Assembly: GCA_007026445.1 (NCBI GenBank)
Contig: VDMD01000071.1
Span: 62,001-126,000 of the forward strand
Direction: 5' to 3'
From: Schizophyllum amplum
Lineage: Eukaryota; Basidiomycota; Agaricomycetes; Agaricales; Schizophyllaceae
DNA: 64,000 nucleotides
Made by a program: the position numbers and the translations under genes. Positions within the stretch are counted from its first letter, which is position 1; each line of letters starts with the position of its first letter. Below, piece by piece: positions 23,450 to 34,412 of this stretch. The notes under the pieces were generated by a model that was given only the letters and a program-made list of their open reading frames with translations, was not told the origin of the DNA and ran no database searches.

Positions 23450-23800
23450 ATCCTAGGTAGCTGCAACTCAGATCTTGCTGCTGCTAGTTCTTCCTACTGA
23501 TAGAGCTGTCTGTTATTGTGTCTATAGAAGAATCTATGAATGTAGAACTTCATGAAAACCTCTGCTACCTGCCTCTTAGAAAATGCTAGAAAGTTAGGTT
23601 GTTCTAAGTGGTTAGGAGACTCTCAGAGACCTGGATCAGTAAATTCAGTAAGGACTGGTTAGACAGAGAAACTTCTAGAGAGATTTAGGCCTCAGATAGA
23701 TCTAATAGACCTGTCTATGTGCTAAGAACAAGGCCTGGTAAGCCCTAGAATTTGTACCAAAAGGTACATCTAACTTAACAAAACCTGGTAGCCTAAGGAG
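23450..23800. repeat. right subterminal dyad array and terminus of element A
   Basis: Weak copies of the TAGA-N4-TCTA dyad occur here, for example TAGAAGAATCTA (about 23525) and TAGACCTGTCTA (about 23708), with several half-sites. The terminal inverted repeat follows at about 23740-23800. The array is much less regular than the left array (4960-5915), so the two ends of the element are not equivalent. Confidence 0.7.
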
Positions 23801-23826
23801 CGTGGAGCGAAAAGATTGCTACTGAC

Positions 23827-24346
23827 CCCTTGCGTATTGTTGTACTCGGCCTGCAGGTAGACGAAGACCTGCTTCGTGTTCCAGTGAAACAGCGTGGAGA
23901 GGTCTGCGAGTAATGTGAGATCTGGACCCGCCCATGGTGCGAGGAGTATCGATGGATAAGTACAGTGCATAGATGGATGGATGGATGGTCATAACGGCAA
24001 GAACGGAATGTACGACTTTTGGGGCACTGCGGCACTCACCTGCCGTGATATTGAACTTGGTGAAGGTCACGTCCTGATGGCGCACTCGGAAGTGCGGGGT
24101 CTTTGCAGGCGCGCTTCACAAAAGAACACAGCACATAAGCGGTAGGGTCGAAGAACGATGAAGGCTAAGCCCAAGATGCAGAGAAGATACTGACGACTTG
24201 ACTGCAAGAATAGATACAACGCCTTTAGGAGCGGCCATGTTCGCCTCTATGAGGAAAGACGAAAGTGCGAAGACCGCAACAAGGCCCATTAGACATGACG
24301 AGAGCAGCGCGGAGAGGTTGTTGACTCTGGTGAGTATGTTGTGCAT
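23827..24346 (-). CDS. SPC3: signal peptidase complex subunit 3, 5' exons
   Basis: The gene starts at ATG 24346. Exon 1 (to about 24191) encodes the N-terminal membrane anchor, a hydrophobic run within LSALLSSCLMGLVAVFALSS. Exon 2 (about 24113-24040) encodes the FTKFNITA segment, and exon 3 (23903-23827) encodes LFHWNTKQVFVYLQAEYNN, both diagnostic of SPC3. The exon 1/exon 2 junction is uncertain because two donors are possible and phases favour the upstream one. Exon 3 ends at a GTCAGT donor; the matching acceptor is at 3683, across element A. The protein is about 185-190 aa, normal for the family. The product acts at the ER membrane in signal-peptide removal, and the yeast orthologue is essential. 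Confidence 0.85.
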
Positions 24347-25644
24347 GACGACTCTGTCAGAATAATCCTCTCAAGAGTGAGGGAAGCAGGAGGAGCGAAG
24401 ACGCGTCGTGCACGCGACCAGCAATCTTGAACGTTCGTGGCGAAAGGAGAGTGACACGACGCTGACACGCGACTCAAGCACGTGCCCTCAACGTCTCATC
24501 AATGATCAATGATCATGCCCCATTTTGGGAATTTTGGCCAGTTCGGCAATTTCCATGTCACGCGTTTATGGAAGCGTCACCATTCGAGTTACCTTGCTTG
24601 CAAGGTCTCTCCTCCCCATAATTATCTGTCTTTTTTCGTCCACAATACCAAACAATGACTCATACATCCTGCCAATGGCCTGCCGTTCGACTCCCGCCAC
24701 GCACCTGTTCTTCTCTGATCTGCAATCTGCTCTGTCCTGCTCCCGCACTGTCCGCTTCTGCCCACGTTGAATTACATTCTATGCATTGACATCGTGTCTC
24801 GCGCTGAGAGCACCAACAAGGGAATGTCTGTACGGGCAGCGCACGGTGTCCTTCCCATCCCTCGCAATCTGCGCCCTCCACACTAGTGCTTCACCCAATA
24901 CAGCCCTGGTGCTCCTTCGGCATCTCGCACTTGCCATCCTCACGCCCTCGTACTTATGCATTCGCCTTTACTCGCATCGCCTACAATACCATCGCCTCTG
25001 GACGCGCCCAGGACGCGCATTGTGGAGGCCTGCCCGTGCAGGGTATGAGTACTCTCGAGGCACCCTCACCTCTACTCACCTCATCATGTATTTTTCAGTT
25101 TTTGACGATACATACGCTACGTAGATTAGATTAGATACGGCGCCGGGCCCTTAGCCGGCCTTACGCATATGGAATATTACCTCTTTTACTCACACTTTCA
25201 TCTTCGCTCGCCTACTCGGCCTCTCCTGCAGCCCCTCGACAGCTCTCACTCGAGGCCCTGGGCTCTAGGCGCTCCGGGAGCTCTGCTCCCTCACTTTCGT
25301 CTTCCGAGAGACTCGTTCTTCGACACGACGCGGAACGCGTCGGGCACGCGTCTCGCACGTGCCGTCACCTCGAGCGCGCCCGTAGGCCGCTTCAGTCGCC
25401 AAAGGGCGACCACTCCGTCTCAGCCCTCGCTCGACTGGTGAGATCCCCCCGTCGGAGCTACCAGGCTTCCACAAAGTGGACACTGTGGGATCTCCAGTCG
25501 AGCTCGACACTTCGATCACTCTCTCGTATCTAGTGTCTTCACGTCACGTTTCGTATCTGCTTCATCCAGTCCGGAACACCTTGCGCTTTCGAGAAACCTC
25601 TGACAGGCTCGCCGTCGGAGTAGCGTGGGAGGTCTGTCCCTATC
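24347..25644. other. SPC3 upstream and intergenic region
   Basis: This 1.3-kb stretch lies between the SPC3 start and fold-back element F and should hold the SPC3 promoter. Frames such as 24525-24770 and 25169-25441 have no recognisable domain. The last 60 bp (about 25575-25625, containing CTGACAGGCTCGCCGTC) recur at about 29955-30010, to the right of element F, so F may have inserted into a locally duplicated sequence. Confidence 0.3.
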
Positions 25645-26369
25645 CATGATTTATCAAGCCCCAGCATTGCAGGGCACTCTGTTACATCAAATGCCAGGCT
25701 TTGCTGGGCAGTAATTTACTGAGATTGATATATCAACTGTAGCTACAAAATACAAGTCCTCGCCCTGTGCACAGCTGGCCTGTCGGCCGTTGCCGCGCGT
25801 CTCTCGCCCTCGGCAGCTGCCGCACACCTCCCTCGTTGTCGCCACCGCCGCGCTCGCCGGTGCCCGCCCTCGTCGTCGTCGCGCGAGCACGTGCTCCCGA
25901 CCCCCACCCGCCGCGCTGGCTCGAGCCGTCAGCTCACGCCACGCCGCTCGCTCGTGTGGCTCATCCGCGCTCGTGCTCCCGATGCTCGCTCGCCTCAGCA
26001 CGTGCCGGTTCGAGCCGTCAGCTCGCGCTCACGCTGCTCGGTCCAGCACGTGCGCGCGCGCACGCTCATCGCAGCGCGTCGTCCACTCGCCCTCCTGAAG
26101 CGGGCAACCGGCTCGGCTGCCGCTCGTGCGCGCACTCCGCCCGCGCCCGCGTGGTCGCCCGTCCCATCTCGTGCGCGCATCATACGCTCCGACCTCGTGC
26201 CGTCTGCCAACAGCACACCCAGCCGCCCGCCGGATCGGAAGCCGTTCCCGCGTCATAACGAGCTAATGCTCGCACAACGCGCAGGCACGCTGCCAGCCAG
26301 CAAAACGACCACGTGACCGCGACACGTGGCGAACGTGCGTCAACGGCGGTAAAGCGCTGTGGCGACGAT

Positions 26370-26600
26370 CGGGGTGGGAGCGGGGGCGGCGTTGAGCGCG
26401 CGACGGGGTCGGTGGAGGATGAAATGGGGGCGGCGTTGAGCGCGCGGCGGGGTCTGTGGAGGCGTTGAGCGCGCGGCGAGATCGGTGGAGAATGGGGTGG
26501 TCGTCGTTGTGCCGGCGGGGATGCGCGTTGGGGTGGAGGAGGCGCGTGATGGAGGCCGGAGGTGGAAGCGCGTTGAGCGCGTGGCAGCTTGAGGGCGGCG
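26370..26600. repeat. minisatellite-like GGCGTTGAGCGCG repeats
   Basis: The unit GGCGTTGAGCGCGCGGCG, with a linker containing GGTCGGTGGAG, recurs about four times at uneven intervals inside element F. It produces the Ala/Arg-rich open frames on both strands. No gene is implied. Confidence 0.5.
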
Positions 26601-28267
26601 CAGTGCAAAGGAGGGATGGTGGCGCCGGTGACGTGTCGTGCTCGTGCTCGTGCGCGATCCCGGTTCGTTCCGAGATCGCCAGAGCGCGCTGTCGAGTGCA
26701 AAAAGACGATGTCGGCGAGCACGACGGCTGCCGCACACGTCAAGCGACGCGGCGGCAGACGCGGCGGAGGGCGAATGGATTGGGATGGTGGTGGGAGAGG
26801 ACAACGGAAAATTTCGCGCCCCGCCGGATTTGTTCCGGTAGAGCACGTGGCTCGGAGCTCGGAGCGCGCGGCCGATCTCGCGCTCTCGCAACGTTACCAG
26901 CGGTGCGCGTACACCGTACGGCCTTAGCCAAGGCCTTAGCTATAGACACTCAGTACATATGCTGTTTTATTTGAAACGATCTGTAAAGTAACACAAAGCC
27001 TCGTATCCAAGCATTTTCGTAAAGGCGCCGCCTTGGCCGCCTGCGCAAAGTCCCGCGATGGCCGGCCCGATCGACCGACATTAGCTCGTCGTCGGCCTCG
27101 GCGACGCCTGCAGCGTGTATAGGTCCTCTATGGGCTACAAAAACCAAACAGGTGTGTAGAGCGTCATTGATAACGGGGGGATATGAGGTTGAAATTATTC
27201 CTCGCATCCTGTAAGGTTCTGATTTTCTGTGAACTTTACTTACTACACAAGTGCTAATTCTGCCTTGCATCACTGGACTTTTAGCATCGTTCAGGGTGCT
27301 GGTAAGCCTCCCCTCCACTCAGTCAAGCTATGATGTATTTATGTCACTATCGTAGAAGACTATTCACATCTGTATGGGCCGAGAATAGTGTTCAAAGTGA
27401 TGGAAATGTGCAAACAGCTGTCAAATAAGTGGTAAGTAGGCTGAACAACCTCACATTTGTGTATAAAACATACCTGCTCTGAGTACAGTCAGTGCTGTTA
27501 TAGATAGAATATCATAAATTATGGTTATTTGCCGAGGTTTGGGTCTTACATGTTGCTGAGTCCCACAAAATTGCGCTCGGATGTCAAGCGCGCGCCGTCA
27601 AATAAGTCTAAGTCCTCATGTGACAACGTCACGCTTACCTGCGCGGGCCCCGTATCGCGCCTATTCTGCCATATAATCTTCATTTCATAGTGATTATGCT
27701 TCTGCTGCTATATACTGTGCTATAAACATGTGAGCTTAGGGCACGGCAGGGGCGCAAAGGCAAAAGATGCGGCACCACCGGGGAATGCCGAGGTGACCGA
27801 TCACGTGTCGTCCCGACCCATTCCGGCCGCAGCCGTTGCCTCTGCCTGTCTCCTCCCACCACCACCACCCTTCCGCTGCCCTGCGAGCGGGCGGTCGCCT
27901 GCCGTCCTCAGACGAAGGCGCCGTCCGTTCTAGGGCCCTCTATAGTCGTCATGCGCGTCGCCGGGTGCGATCGCACGCGTAGCGCGCAAGCCCGGCGCGC
28001 CCGCCTTTCCCGATGCGCCGCCTTCACGGTCGCCGTCCGGCACGCAAGCCGGTGCCTCCGCCACCCCACGCCCGTCCCACGTCCGTCCACGCACGTCCAC
28101 GCTCGTGCCAGAGCTCTCGACGCCGCCGGCGCACGATCAACCGCGTGCTGCCTCGTCGCGTCATCCACCCCCTACCCCGTCCACCAGCCCCACCCCACCC
28201 TGTGCGCGACGCCTGTGCCCTCGCCGCCGTCGGCGCATCTCGTTGCTATGGCAACGAGAGCTGCCGC

Positions 28268-28912
28268 GGCGCCGTGCGCCTAGTGTTGCCGACGATTCGT
28301 GCTAGCTCGGGGACGATCCGTTCCGTGCTGCAGCACGTTATCCTAAACAGGAAAGCGTTTTGATGCACAACTCGGATCGAATCGTAGCTCGATATAAAAA
28401 ATCCTACTATTATATCCCGGCTTGACAGGCCTTGTCCTGCGCTCTGAGGCTCAGGCAGATCCCCCCGACAGCACTTCGCACCCACACAGGTATCAAACGC
28501 ACCTACGGGGGGTCCGGGAGCTTCGAGAGATCTCGCGCCGCGCTGTCGTTGTCGTTGGCCTCTCAAAATTCTCTCTCTTTCCATCGTGTTCCGCCAGCCC
28601 CTGTCGCTGGTTACACAACAGGATGAGGCGGCGTCCAGCGCTCGACAATACTTAATACTTACATATATTAGACGTTAACTCACACTCTGGGATGTTTTTT
28701 AGATCTAAGGGTGTCTTCAGAGGTCCTGTAGGCAGATGTTTACATCAAGTTGAACTTGCGCGAGGGCGAGCGGGCTACGGCAATTGCCGATATTATATTC
28801 CGAGCTAACTCGCAGCTTGCTCGGATCGAAACGATTGTATTTCCTGAATTTTCTAGCACGGAACGAAACGAAACGGATCGTCGGCAACACTACGTGCGCC
28901 GGTCATCGTTGT
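28268..28912. repeat. nested inverted repeat inside element F
   Basis: The block GTGTTGCCGACGAT with the following GATCCGTT and CCGTGCTAG at about 28280-28335 recurs inverted at about 28850-28905. The intervening 500 bp is AT-rich in places and has no gene. It may be a small TIR element inserted in F; the ends are not exact and no duplication was found. Confidence 0.4.
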
Positions 28913-29664
28913 CACGGCGGCGGCGGCTGGACGCTGCCCCACGCGTCCGCCAGCGTTCTTATGTGCATGCGTGGCGTGCGCGGGAAGGAGGTGCAGGACG
29001 AGTGGGGCTCGCCTCCTCGACACGCGCTGAGGCGCGTATGCCGCGCAGGAGCGCGACCGGGGCGGGCCGGCGTGTGATCGAACAGGCGCGGGGGAAGCTG
29101 GCCGATCGCGGGACGGCACAGGCGGATGTGGCGGTGCGCGAGCGGCTGAGGGAGCCATTCGTGCGGACTGAGTGTCGGTACGCGCCGAGCTGCACGAACG
29201 AGCGGCGAGGCGGTCGGGCGTGGCAGTGCAGTGACGAGCTGGCGCGTGAGCACGCGCGGATCCGGTGGGCGGCGGATGAGCCAATCGGTGTGAGCGCGAG
29301 CGAGCTGACTGCTCGCGCAGGCGCGCGGCGGCAGGCAGGCACGAGGGCGCGGCGCGAGTGAGCGGCGTGGCGTGAGCTGACGGCTCGAGCCAGTGCTGCG
29401 GGCGGGAGTCGGGAGCACGTGCTTGCGCGACGACGACGAGGGCGGGCAGCGGCGCGTGCGACGGTGGTGATGACGAGGGCGGGCGGCGGCATCTGCCGAG
29501 GGTGAGAGACACACGGCAACAGCCGACAGGCCAGCTGTGCACAGGGCGAGGGCTTGTATTTTGTAGCTACAGTTGATATATCATTCTCAGTAAATTACTG
29601 TGCAGCAATCCCTGTAATTTGATGGAACAGAGTGCCCTGCAATGCTGAGGCTTGATATATCATG

Positions 29665-30245
29665 GGACTTGCCAGTGGTGAGCGTGGTTAGGGGCGCGTG
29701 GATTGCCGGCGCCTCTCCCGCTCTCTCTTTAGCTGAGGTTTTTCTCGCCCGCCGTTAGGTATACCGCACTCCGTACCTCCTCCCATATTCTGTTGGCTGT
29801 CAAGTGGCTCCATTTTGACGAGAAACTTTGACTGGCGTGTCCGTCGAAGTAGCGAGATAGGAAACGCGTGGCTTGCCGGTGTTCCCTCCGCTGCCTCGTC
29901 CTTGAAGAGTGCTGGTCCCGCCGTTCTGCTTCATCACTTTCCCTATCTTGTCCCTCAGCAAGGAACATCTCACGCTTTCGAGAAAACTCTGACAGGCTCG
30001 CCGTCAGAGTAGCGTAGTCAGGAGTGCATGGATTGCCGGCGCTCCTCCCGCTCTCTCTCTAGCTAAGGTTTCTCCGAGCTCTCCCGCTTGGCTGCTTATT
30101 CATCATGTTGTGGACAACCCGGGAACATATACTCCAGATAGCTGATTGAGTGTACTACGGGACCGCTACTTCATCTGCCCCCATCCAGCCAGACTCACTT
30201 CGAAATTGAGTTCATGGGTTGACGTTGACATGCTCCCGTGTGCAG
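29665..30245. other. unassigned spacer with local duplication
   Basis: This spacer between element F and the next ORF holds two similar blocks reading TGGATTGCCGGCG, then CTCCCGCTCTCTCT (about 29699 and 30030), and a copy (about 29955-30010) of the sequence left of element F. No gene is recognised. Confidence 0.35.
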
Positions 30246-32090
30246 GAGGACGACTGGATCTGCTACGAGGACGGAATCGGCACCCGCACTGCTACTCATT
30301 CGGAGGTTGCAGAGTACGTTCGAGCAGTGGCGACACGGATGCAGCGGGTTTTGGATGCCCTTGTTGAAGCTACCGCCGAGGATGGTAGGACTTGTCCGCA
30401 GTCATGGCAGTTCGATGTGGAAACGGTGGCGCGGGGTATCGAAACGGCGAAGGATCGACTCACGCTTCGCTTGGCCTGGATGCATGCTGCCACGCGATTC
30501 TGGACGGCGATGAAGGCGTACCGAAAGTATTGTCAGCAGGCGGAGGATCTCATACGTGCTGCTCGTAGCGCCCCGGTACCCGCTGCTGTCTCGCCCGACA
30601 TATCTGCCGAGGGGTCTCTGCGAGCCGTCACTGCACCCGAGCGGTCAATAGCAGAGGAAGAGCTGGAGGTACTGCCTGTTGTCATACCCTCGCCGAAGAG
30701 GATGAGCCCGAAGCGAGTGCGGTTCGCCTTGAGCACGGAGCCAGTCCCTCGCCTTTGGCCGTGCGCAGACGGTGGCGAAGGCGGTTCGACTCTCACATCG
30801 GAGCGGTTACCAACCGATGGCGAGAAAGGGAGGTGTGGAAGTGACCGGCTTCTGCTCCTTGCTGGGAACTCGACTCAGTCAAGCTCCACTCGAAATCCCG
30901 AGTTTCCATGGCCGAGAAAGGGTGGTAGCAACTGCGAGAATGCAAGCATAATTCAGCACACGGCAGGGATTCAGCGACCTCAGGGCGCAGGAAGTAGCTC
31001 GCCGGCGGCGAGAGCACGAGCCAACAATGAAGTCCCGGCGATGCAGCGGTGGCGCCCACCGGAATCGGCTGACGGAGACCATACAGATACACCTTCCCAA
31101 ATCACCTCCAGCATGCCACCCGCGATCAGTAGCGACCACACCGATGGGCGAGGAGGAATGGAAAAGGCGGAGGGGAAACATATTCACGCCAGATCGCCTA
31201 CGGATGAGCAGCTCACCCAGGCCGGAGCGCAAGCGCGAGAGGGTGCACAACACGCCCTACTGTCGTCCATCGAGACTTCCAGCACCACGAGAGATCAAGA
31301 AGAACCCGAAGCCATTCGTCGGGGGAGCGCACTTCAGCATGAGGTCGAGCACAGCGCGGTCGTCAGTACACTATATGTGGTGGAAACCAAGGGCTTGCCT
31401 AACGTCCCCGTGGCCCCAACAACTCTGCTGCCACGATCCCTGTTGCGGCCCTCGCTTCCTGTAGACGGGGCCTTGCTGTCCAAAGCCAGCGCGACAGAAG
31501 CACCCATCTCAGTCAACCTGTGCATGCGAGCGTGTTCGCAATACGGACCGCTCCCACAACATCTCAATGCCCGCCAGCTCGGAACTCGGCGTCTCACCAT
31601 TAGCAAGCAGGGGAACGGCCCAGCCTATCTGGACTCACCGCTGTGGCTCTCAAGGCCGCTCTTCTGCGCGCTGAGGGCAAAGTCCAACACCCCCTCAAGG
31701 ACGCGTCCACGTCACGCTACGACTCCAGCTGACCCCAGTGGATTAGTCAGCCAGCAAAGTGAGGCGCCTAAGCGGGACGCACTGTCAAAGACGTGTCCGC
31801 AAAGGGCAGCCCGCACTCGTGCGATGTCAAGCCATACAGACGCCTCGAGCACATTGCGCGTGAACTGGGCAGGCGCTCGGAGTAAAGTCCGGATGCAAGG
31901 GAATAGGCTAGGCACACCGCGAGGTCACGACGTCCGAGCCGCTGCTCTTTTCGAGCCGCCCAGAGGCACGGACACCGCCGGCGGGAAGATCACGCCTGCC
32001 AGGGCGGTCAGAGTCGCGGGGCGTAACGCCGGAGAGCGAGCTCGAAAGCGCGGTCGGAGAAAGCCATCGATAGAAACGGTGTGGGTGTGA
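30246..32090 (+). CDS. hypothetical protein, about 614 codons open
   Basis: A long open frame starts after an acceptor-like TGTGCAG at 30245 and ends at TGA 32088-32090. The N-terminal 110 residues are helical (SEVAEYVRAVATRMQRVL) and look like a folded domain. The rest is Ser/Pro/Arg-rich and probably disordered, ending in a basic tail. No upstream exon or start could be fixed. There is no recognised family. Its length and codon-like composition argue for real coding, but a decayed retroelement gag-like frame is possible. Confidence 0.45.
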   Translation, partial: EDDWICYEDGIGTRTATHSEVAEYVRAVATRMQRVLDALVEATAEDGRTCPQSWQFDVETVARGIETAKDRLTLRLAWMHAATRFWTAMKAYRKYCQQAEDLIRAARSAPVPAAVSPDISAEGSLRAVTAPERSIAEEELEVLPVVIPSPKRMSPKRVRFALSTEPVPRLWPCADGGEGGSTLTSERLPTDGEKGRCGSDRLLLLAGNSTQSSSTRNPEFPWPRKGGSNCENASIIQHTAGIQRPQGAGSSSPAARARANNEVPAMQRWRPPESADGDHTDTPSQITSSMPPAISSDHTDGRGGMEKAEGKHIHARSPTDEQLTQAGAQAREGAQHALLSSIETSSTTRDQEEPEAIRRGSALQHEVEHSAVVSTLYVVETKGLPNVPVAPTTLLPRSLLRPSLPVDGALLSKASATEAPISVNLCMRACSQYGPLPQHLNARQLGTRRLTISKQGNGPAYLDSPLWLSRPLFCALRAKSNTPSRTRPRHATTPADPSGLVSQQSEAPKRDALSKTCPQRAARTRAMSSHTDASSTLRVNWAGARSKVRMQGNRLGTPRGHDVRAAALFEPPRGTDTAGGKITPARAVRVAGRNAGERARKRGRRKPSIETVWV

Positions 32091-32457
32091 TGCGGTCGTG
32101 CATCGAGCGTTCGGAGAGAGCTCCGGCGAGATGGGTAGGACTGTAGGTGTCGCCGAGGGGATGGTACGGGAGGCGACGTGGAAGGAGTGGAATAGGAATA
32201 GAGCGCTGCCTGAGCGCGTAAGGAATGTGAATGAGGTGAAAGGGAGAGAGCGGCGGGAGCATAGGGGATCGCCGCTGAAGGCGCGAGGTCCTGGGGGCGG
32301 GGAGCTCCCAGGGGCCGAGCGCCCAAACGATCGTGACGCCGCAGAGGCGCAGGACATCGTGAGGGCGGGATACGCCACGGAGGCGCTGAACGCCGCTGAA
32401 GGCGCAGGTGCCGCTGAAGGCACTCGCGGTAGCCGTAGACGGCGCGCGTACCTAAGT

Positions 32458-32565
32458 GAGCCCGAGTGCTGGATGGCTGAGCATCCGCCAAGGGCTGTCA
32501 GTGATATGAGCCCGCGTGCTGGATGTGAAGCATCCGCCGCGGGCTGTCAGTGATAGGAGCCCGCC
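32458..32565. repeat. two 50-bp tandem units with hairpins
   Basis: Two adjacent units (32458-32507 and 32508-32556) plus a partial third begin GAGCCCG and contain GGATG...GCATCC arms and GGGCTGTCAGTGATA. Each unit can form a short hairpin. The repeat lies in the gap between the two hypothetical ORFs of this region. Confidence 0.6.
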
Positions 32566-32802
32566 GCTGGTACGGGACGTACCGCGGAGGGCGACGAGAC
32601 GAGACACGAGGCACGAAGCAGACGAGACGATGGGTAAAAGCAAGATGATATTACGGCAGATCTACCGCCGCTTAACCAAGAGTCACGCTCACGTGCGCGT
32701 GTCACAAGAATACAATAAGTAAGTACGGCCCGTAGGCCGTCGAGCATGTCCATAGTCCATCCGTACCACAATGCCCCCCACATGCGAGACGGGCTCGTGC
32801 CC

Positions 32803-34412
32803 TCAGACTGAAGAAGCCGCGCCCGGTCCCGAAGGAGGAGGACCGCGCGGTCCAAAGCCGCCAGGGTAGCGCGGGTCGGGGTTGCCGTCGCGCTCCTTCG
32901 CGCGCGCCCAACGCTCGCGGACCTTCTTGCCGCCGCAATGTTTGCCCTTCGGCTTGCCCTTGCCCTTGGGGTCGTCGACGTCCATGTCGTCCGCGTTGTC
33001 GTCGTCCTCGGCACGAGAAGAAAGGCGCTCCTCCAAAGAAGGCACTCCGGGGCCGGTCGACAGTCGGGACGCCAGTGGTGGTGGCGCCACGCGGCCGAGC
33101 AGGGACGAGGAAGCGCCGCCAGAGGATGAGGAGGCGCCAGGAGTGTCGACGTGGTCGAGAGGATCGGAGAAGCACTCGAGCAAGGACGCGACATGGGGAT
33201 CGGCTGCGGACGGCGGCGCGGCGGGGGTGGGTGGGATCAACGACACCACGGGGGCGAGAGGCAAAGACAGCGCCGCTTGCGCCACGGCGAATGGATCAGT
33301 GGTCGGCCAGGCAGCCATCATGCGACAAAAGATGCCGTAGTGGTAGTCGTGGGGCAGATCCGGCAAGGGCCACGCGGGGAAGGTCACCGTCGGGGGCTGA
33401 GGGAGGGGTGCGTGAAGGTTCAACGTCAGCCGGGAGGGCTGCACGACGGCGCTACTCACGGTGGCCTCTGAAGGCCCTGCCGGTGAGTTCGCCACTGGTG
33501 GCGCAACGGGCGTCCTTGTCGGGCCCGTCGTCGTGGCTGACGGAGTAGCCGCCGCCTCTGTAGGCGCTGCGGTACTGGCGCCTTGCGCCCACTCGTTGAC
33601 GCTGCTGCGCGCCCCCCAGCCGTTGTCGGATGCGCTACCCCACGCGCGACCAGGTGAACCCCAACCGACTGGACTGCGAGGACGTCGGCTAGGCGAAATG
33701 GTGCGCCGCACGGGTGAGCGGCGAGCACGCGGACTCAACCGCCGCCGTCGAGGAGAAGCGTCCCTGCGACGCGGGGACGGTGAACGGCGGCGTGGCGGTG
33801 AAGGCGAACGACGTCGTCGCCATGAGCGAGCGGGCGAAGGCGACCGGCGTGGACGGGGCGGAGACGGAGAGCGCCGCGGCCTGGCGTAGGGACCGTGCCC
33901 TGCGCCCGAGCGGTACCAGGCCGCACGGTTTTGCGGGGCCATCGGGGGTCGTTCCCATCGGTAGGCGGATTGTCCCCTGGTGGCCAGCGCCGAGAACTCG
34001 GAGACCTGCAAGGTACGTGCCGCCGCACCGGCGCCTGCAATCCCATGCTGCTGGAAGGTGGTCACCAGGGCGTCCGCCAGCCGGACGTCGGGAAGGGTAA
34101 GCCCAAACACGACGTTGCCGTCCTCGATCGCGCGGAAGGCGGCGTCGATCTCGATAGTCTGGAAATGCGCCGCCTGAGTGAGACCGCGCAGGAAGGCAGG
34201 CCATGACAGCGCCGCGAATGGCGTGACGCGCACGTAATACGCGAAGCGCCCTCGTACGGTCGACGCCAGCCGCGATGAGCGAGGCGGCTCGTGCGTCCAA
34301 CGGTCAGGGGCGAATGAAGTTTGCCATTCGCTGAAGCGTCGTACAGCGTCCTGTATCTCAGCTTCAAGTATCGGAGGAGTGGGTGCACCCCATGCTGTAT
34401 GAATTACCTAAG
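32803..34412 (-). CDS. hypothetical SR/RS-rich protein
   Basis: An open frame of about 530 codons ends at 32803. It can be followed upstream past the first ATG (34233) to an acceptor-like ATCTTAG near 34413, so N-terminal exons are probably missing from my model. A folded N-terminal part (VRVTPFAALSWPAFLRGL, then an alpha/beta region) is followed by an Arg/Ser/Pro repeat tract like splicing-factor RS domains, a Pro/Ala-rich linker and a Lys/Gly-rich C-terminus. There is no RRM motif that I can confirm. Nuclear RNA-associated function would be a guess from composition only. Confidence 0.45.

Larger units (their letters stand above)
3738..23800 (+). mobile_element. element A: 20-kb KDZ-TET/JBP DNA transposon
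   Basis: The two ends are inverted copies of one sequence. From the left it reads GGCTACC, then AAGTTAGATGTACCTTTTG (about 3746-3790); the same reads inward from the right end (about 23755-23796). Outermost bases are CAGCCCCGGC (left) and CTCCTTAGGC (right, inverted). The 7-bp duplication CGTGGAG flanks the element at 3731-3737 and 23801-23807. Removing the element and one CGTGGAG rejoins SPC3 with a plausible 74-nt intron. Cargo in order: F-box-like fragment, dyad array, hypothetical gene (minus), KDZ transposase, TET/JBP dioxygenase, hypothetical gene, 1172-aa protein, second dyad array. KDZ transposons linked to TET/JBP genes are established in basidiomycetes. Whether this copy is active is doubtful because the transposase gene is interrupted. 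Confidence 0.88.
25645..29664. mobile_element. element F: 4.0-kb fold-back element
   Basis: The two ends are long inverted copies: 25645-25960 matches the complement of about 29370-29664, starting CATGATTTATCAAGCC on the left and CATGATATATCAAGCC on the right (inverted). The arms share GCATTGCAGGGCACTCTG and the block around CAACTGTAGCTAC. The interior has no credible transposase; its long frames are Arg/Ala/Ser low-complexity. I found no clear target-site duplication. It is probably a non-autonomous element of a family different from A-E. Confidence 0.75.

Noticed and set aside
3738..23800. Starship-type cargo element
   Set aside because: There is no tyrosine-recombinase captain near an end. 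A KDZ transposase with terminal inverted repeats and a 7-bp duplication fits better.
25767..29542. Many 100-230 aa open frames in element F
   Set aside because: These are low-complexity Ala/Arg/Ser frames present on both strands of inverted arms, with no domains.
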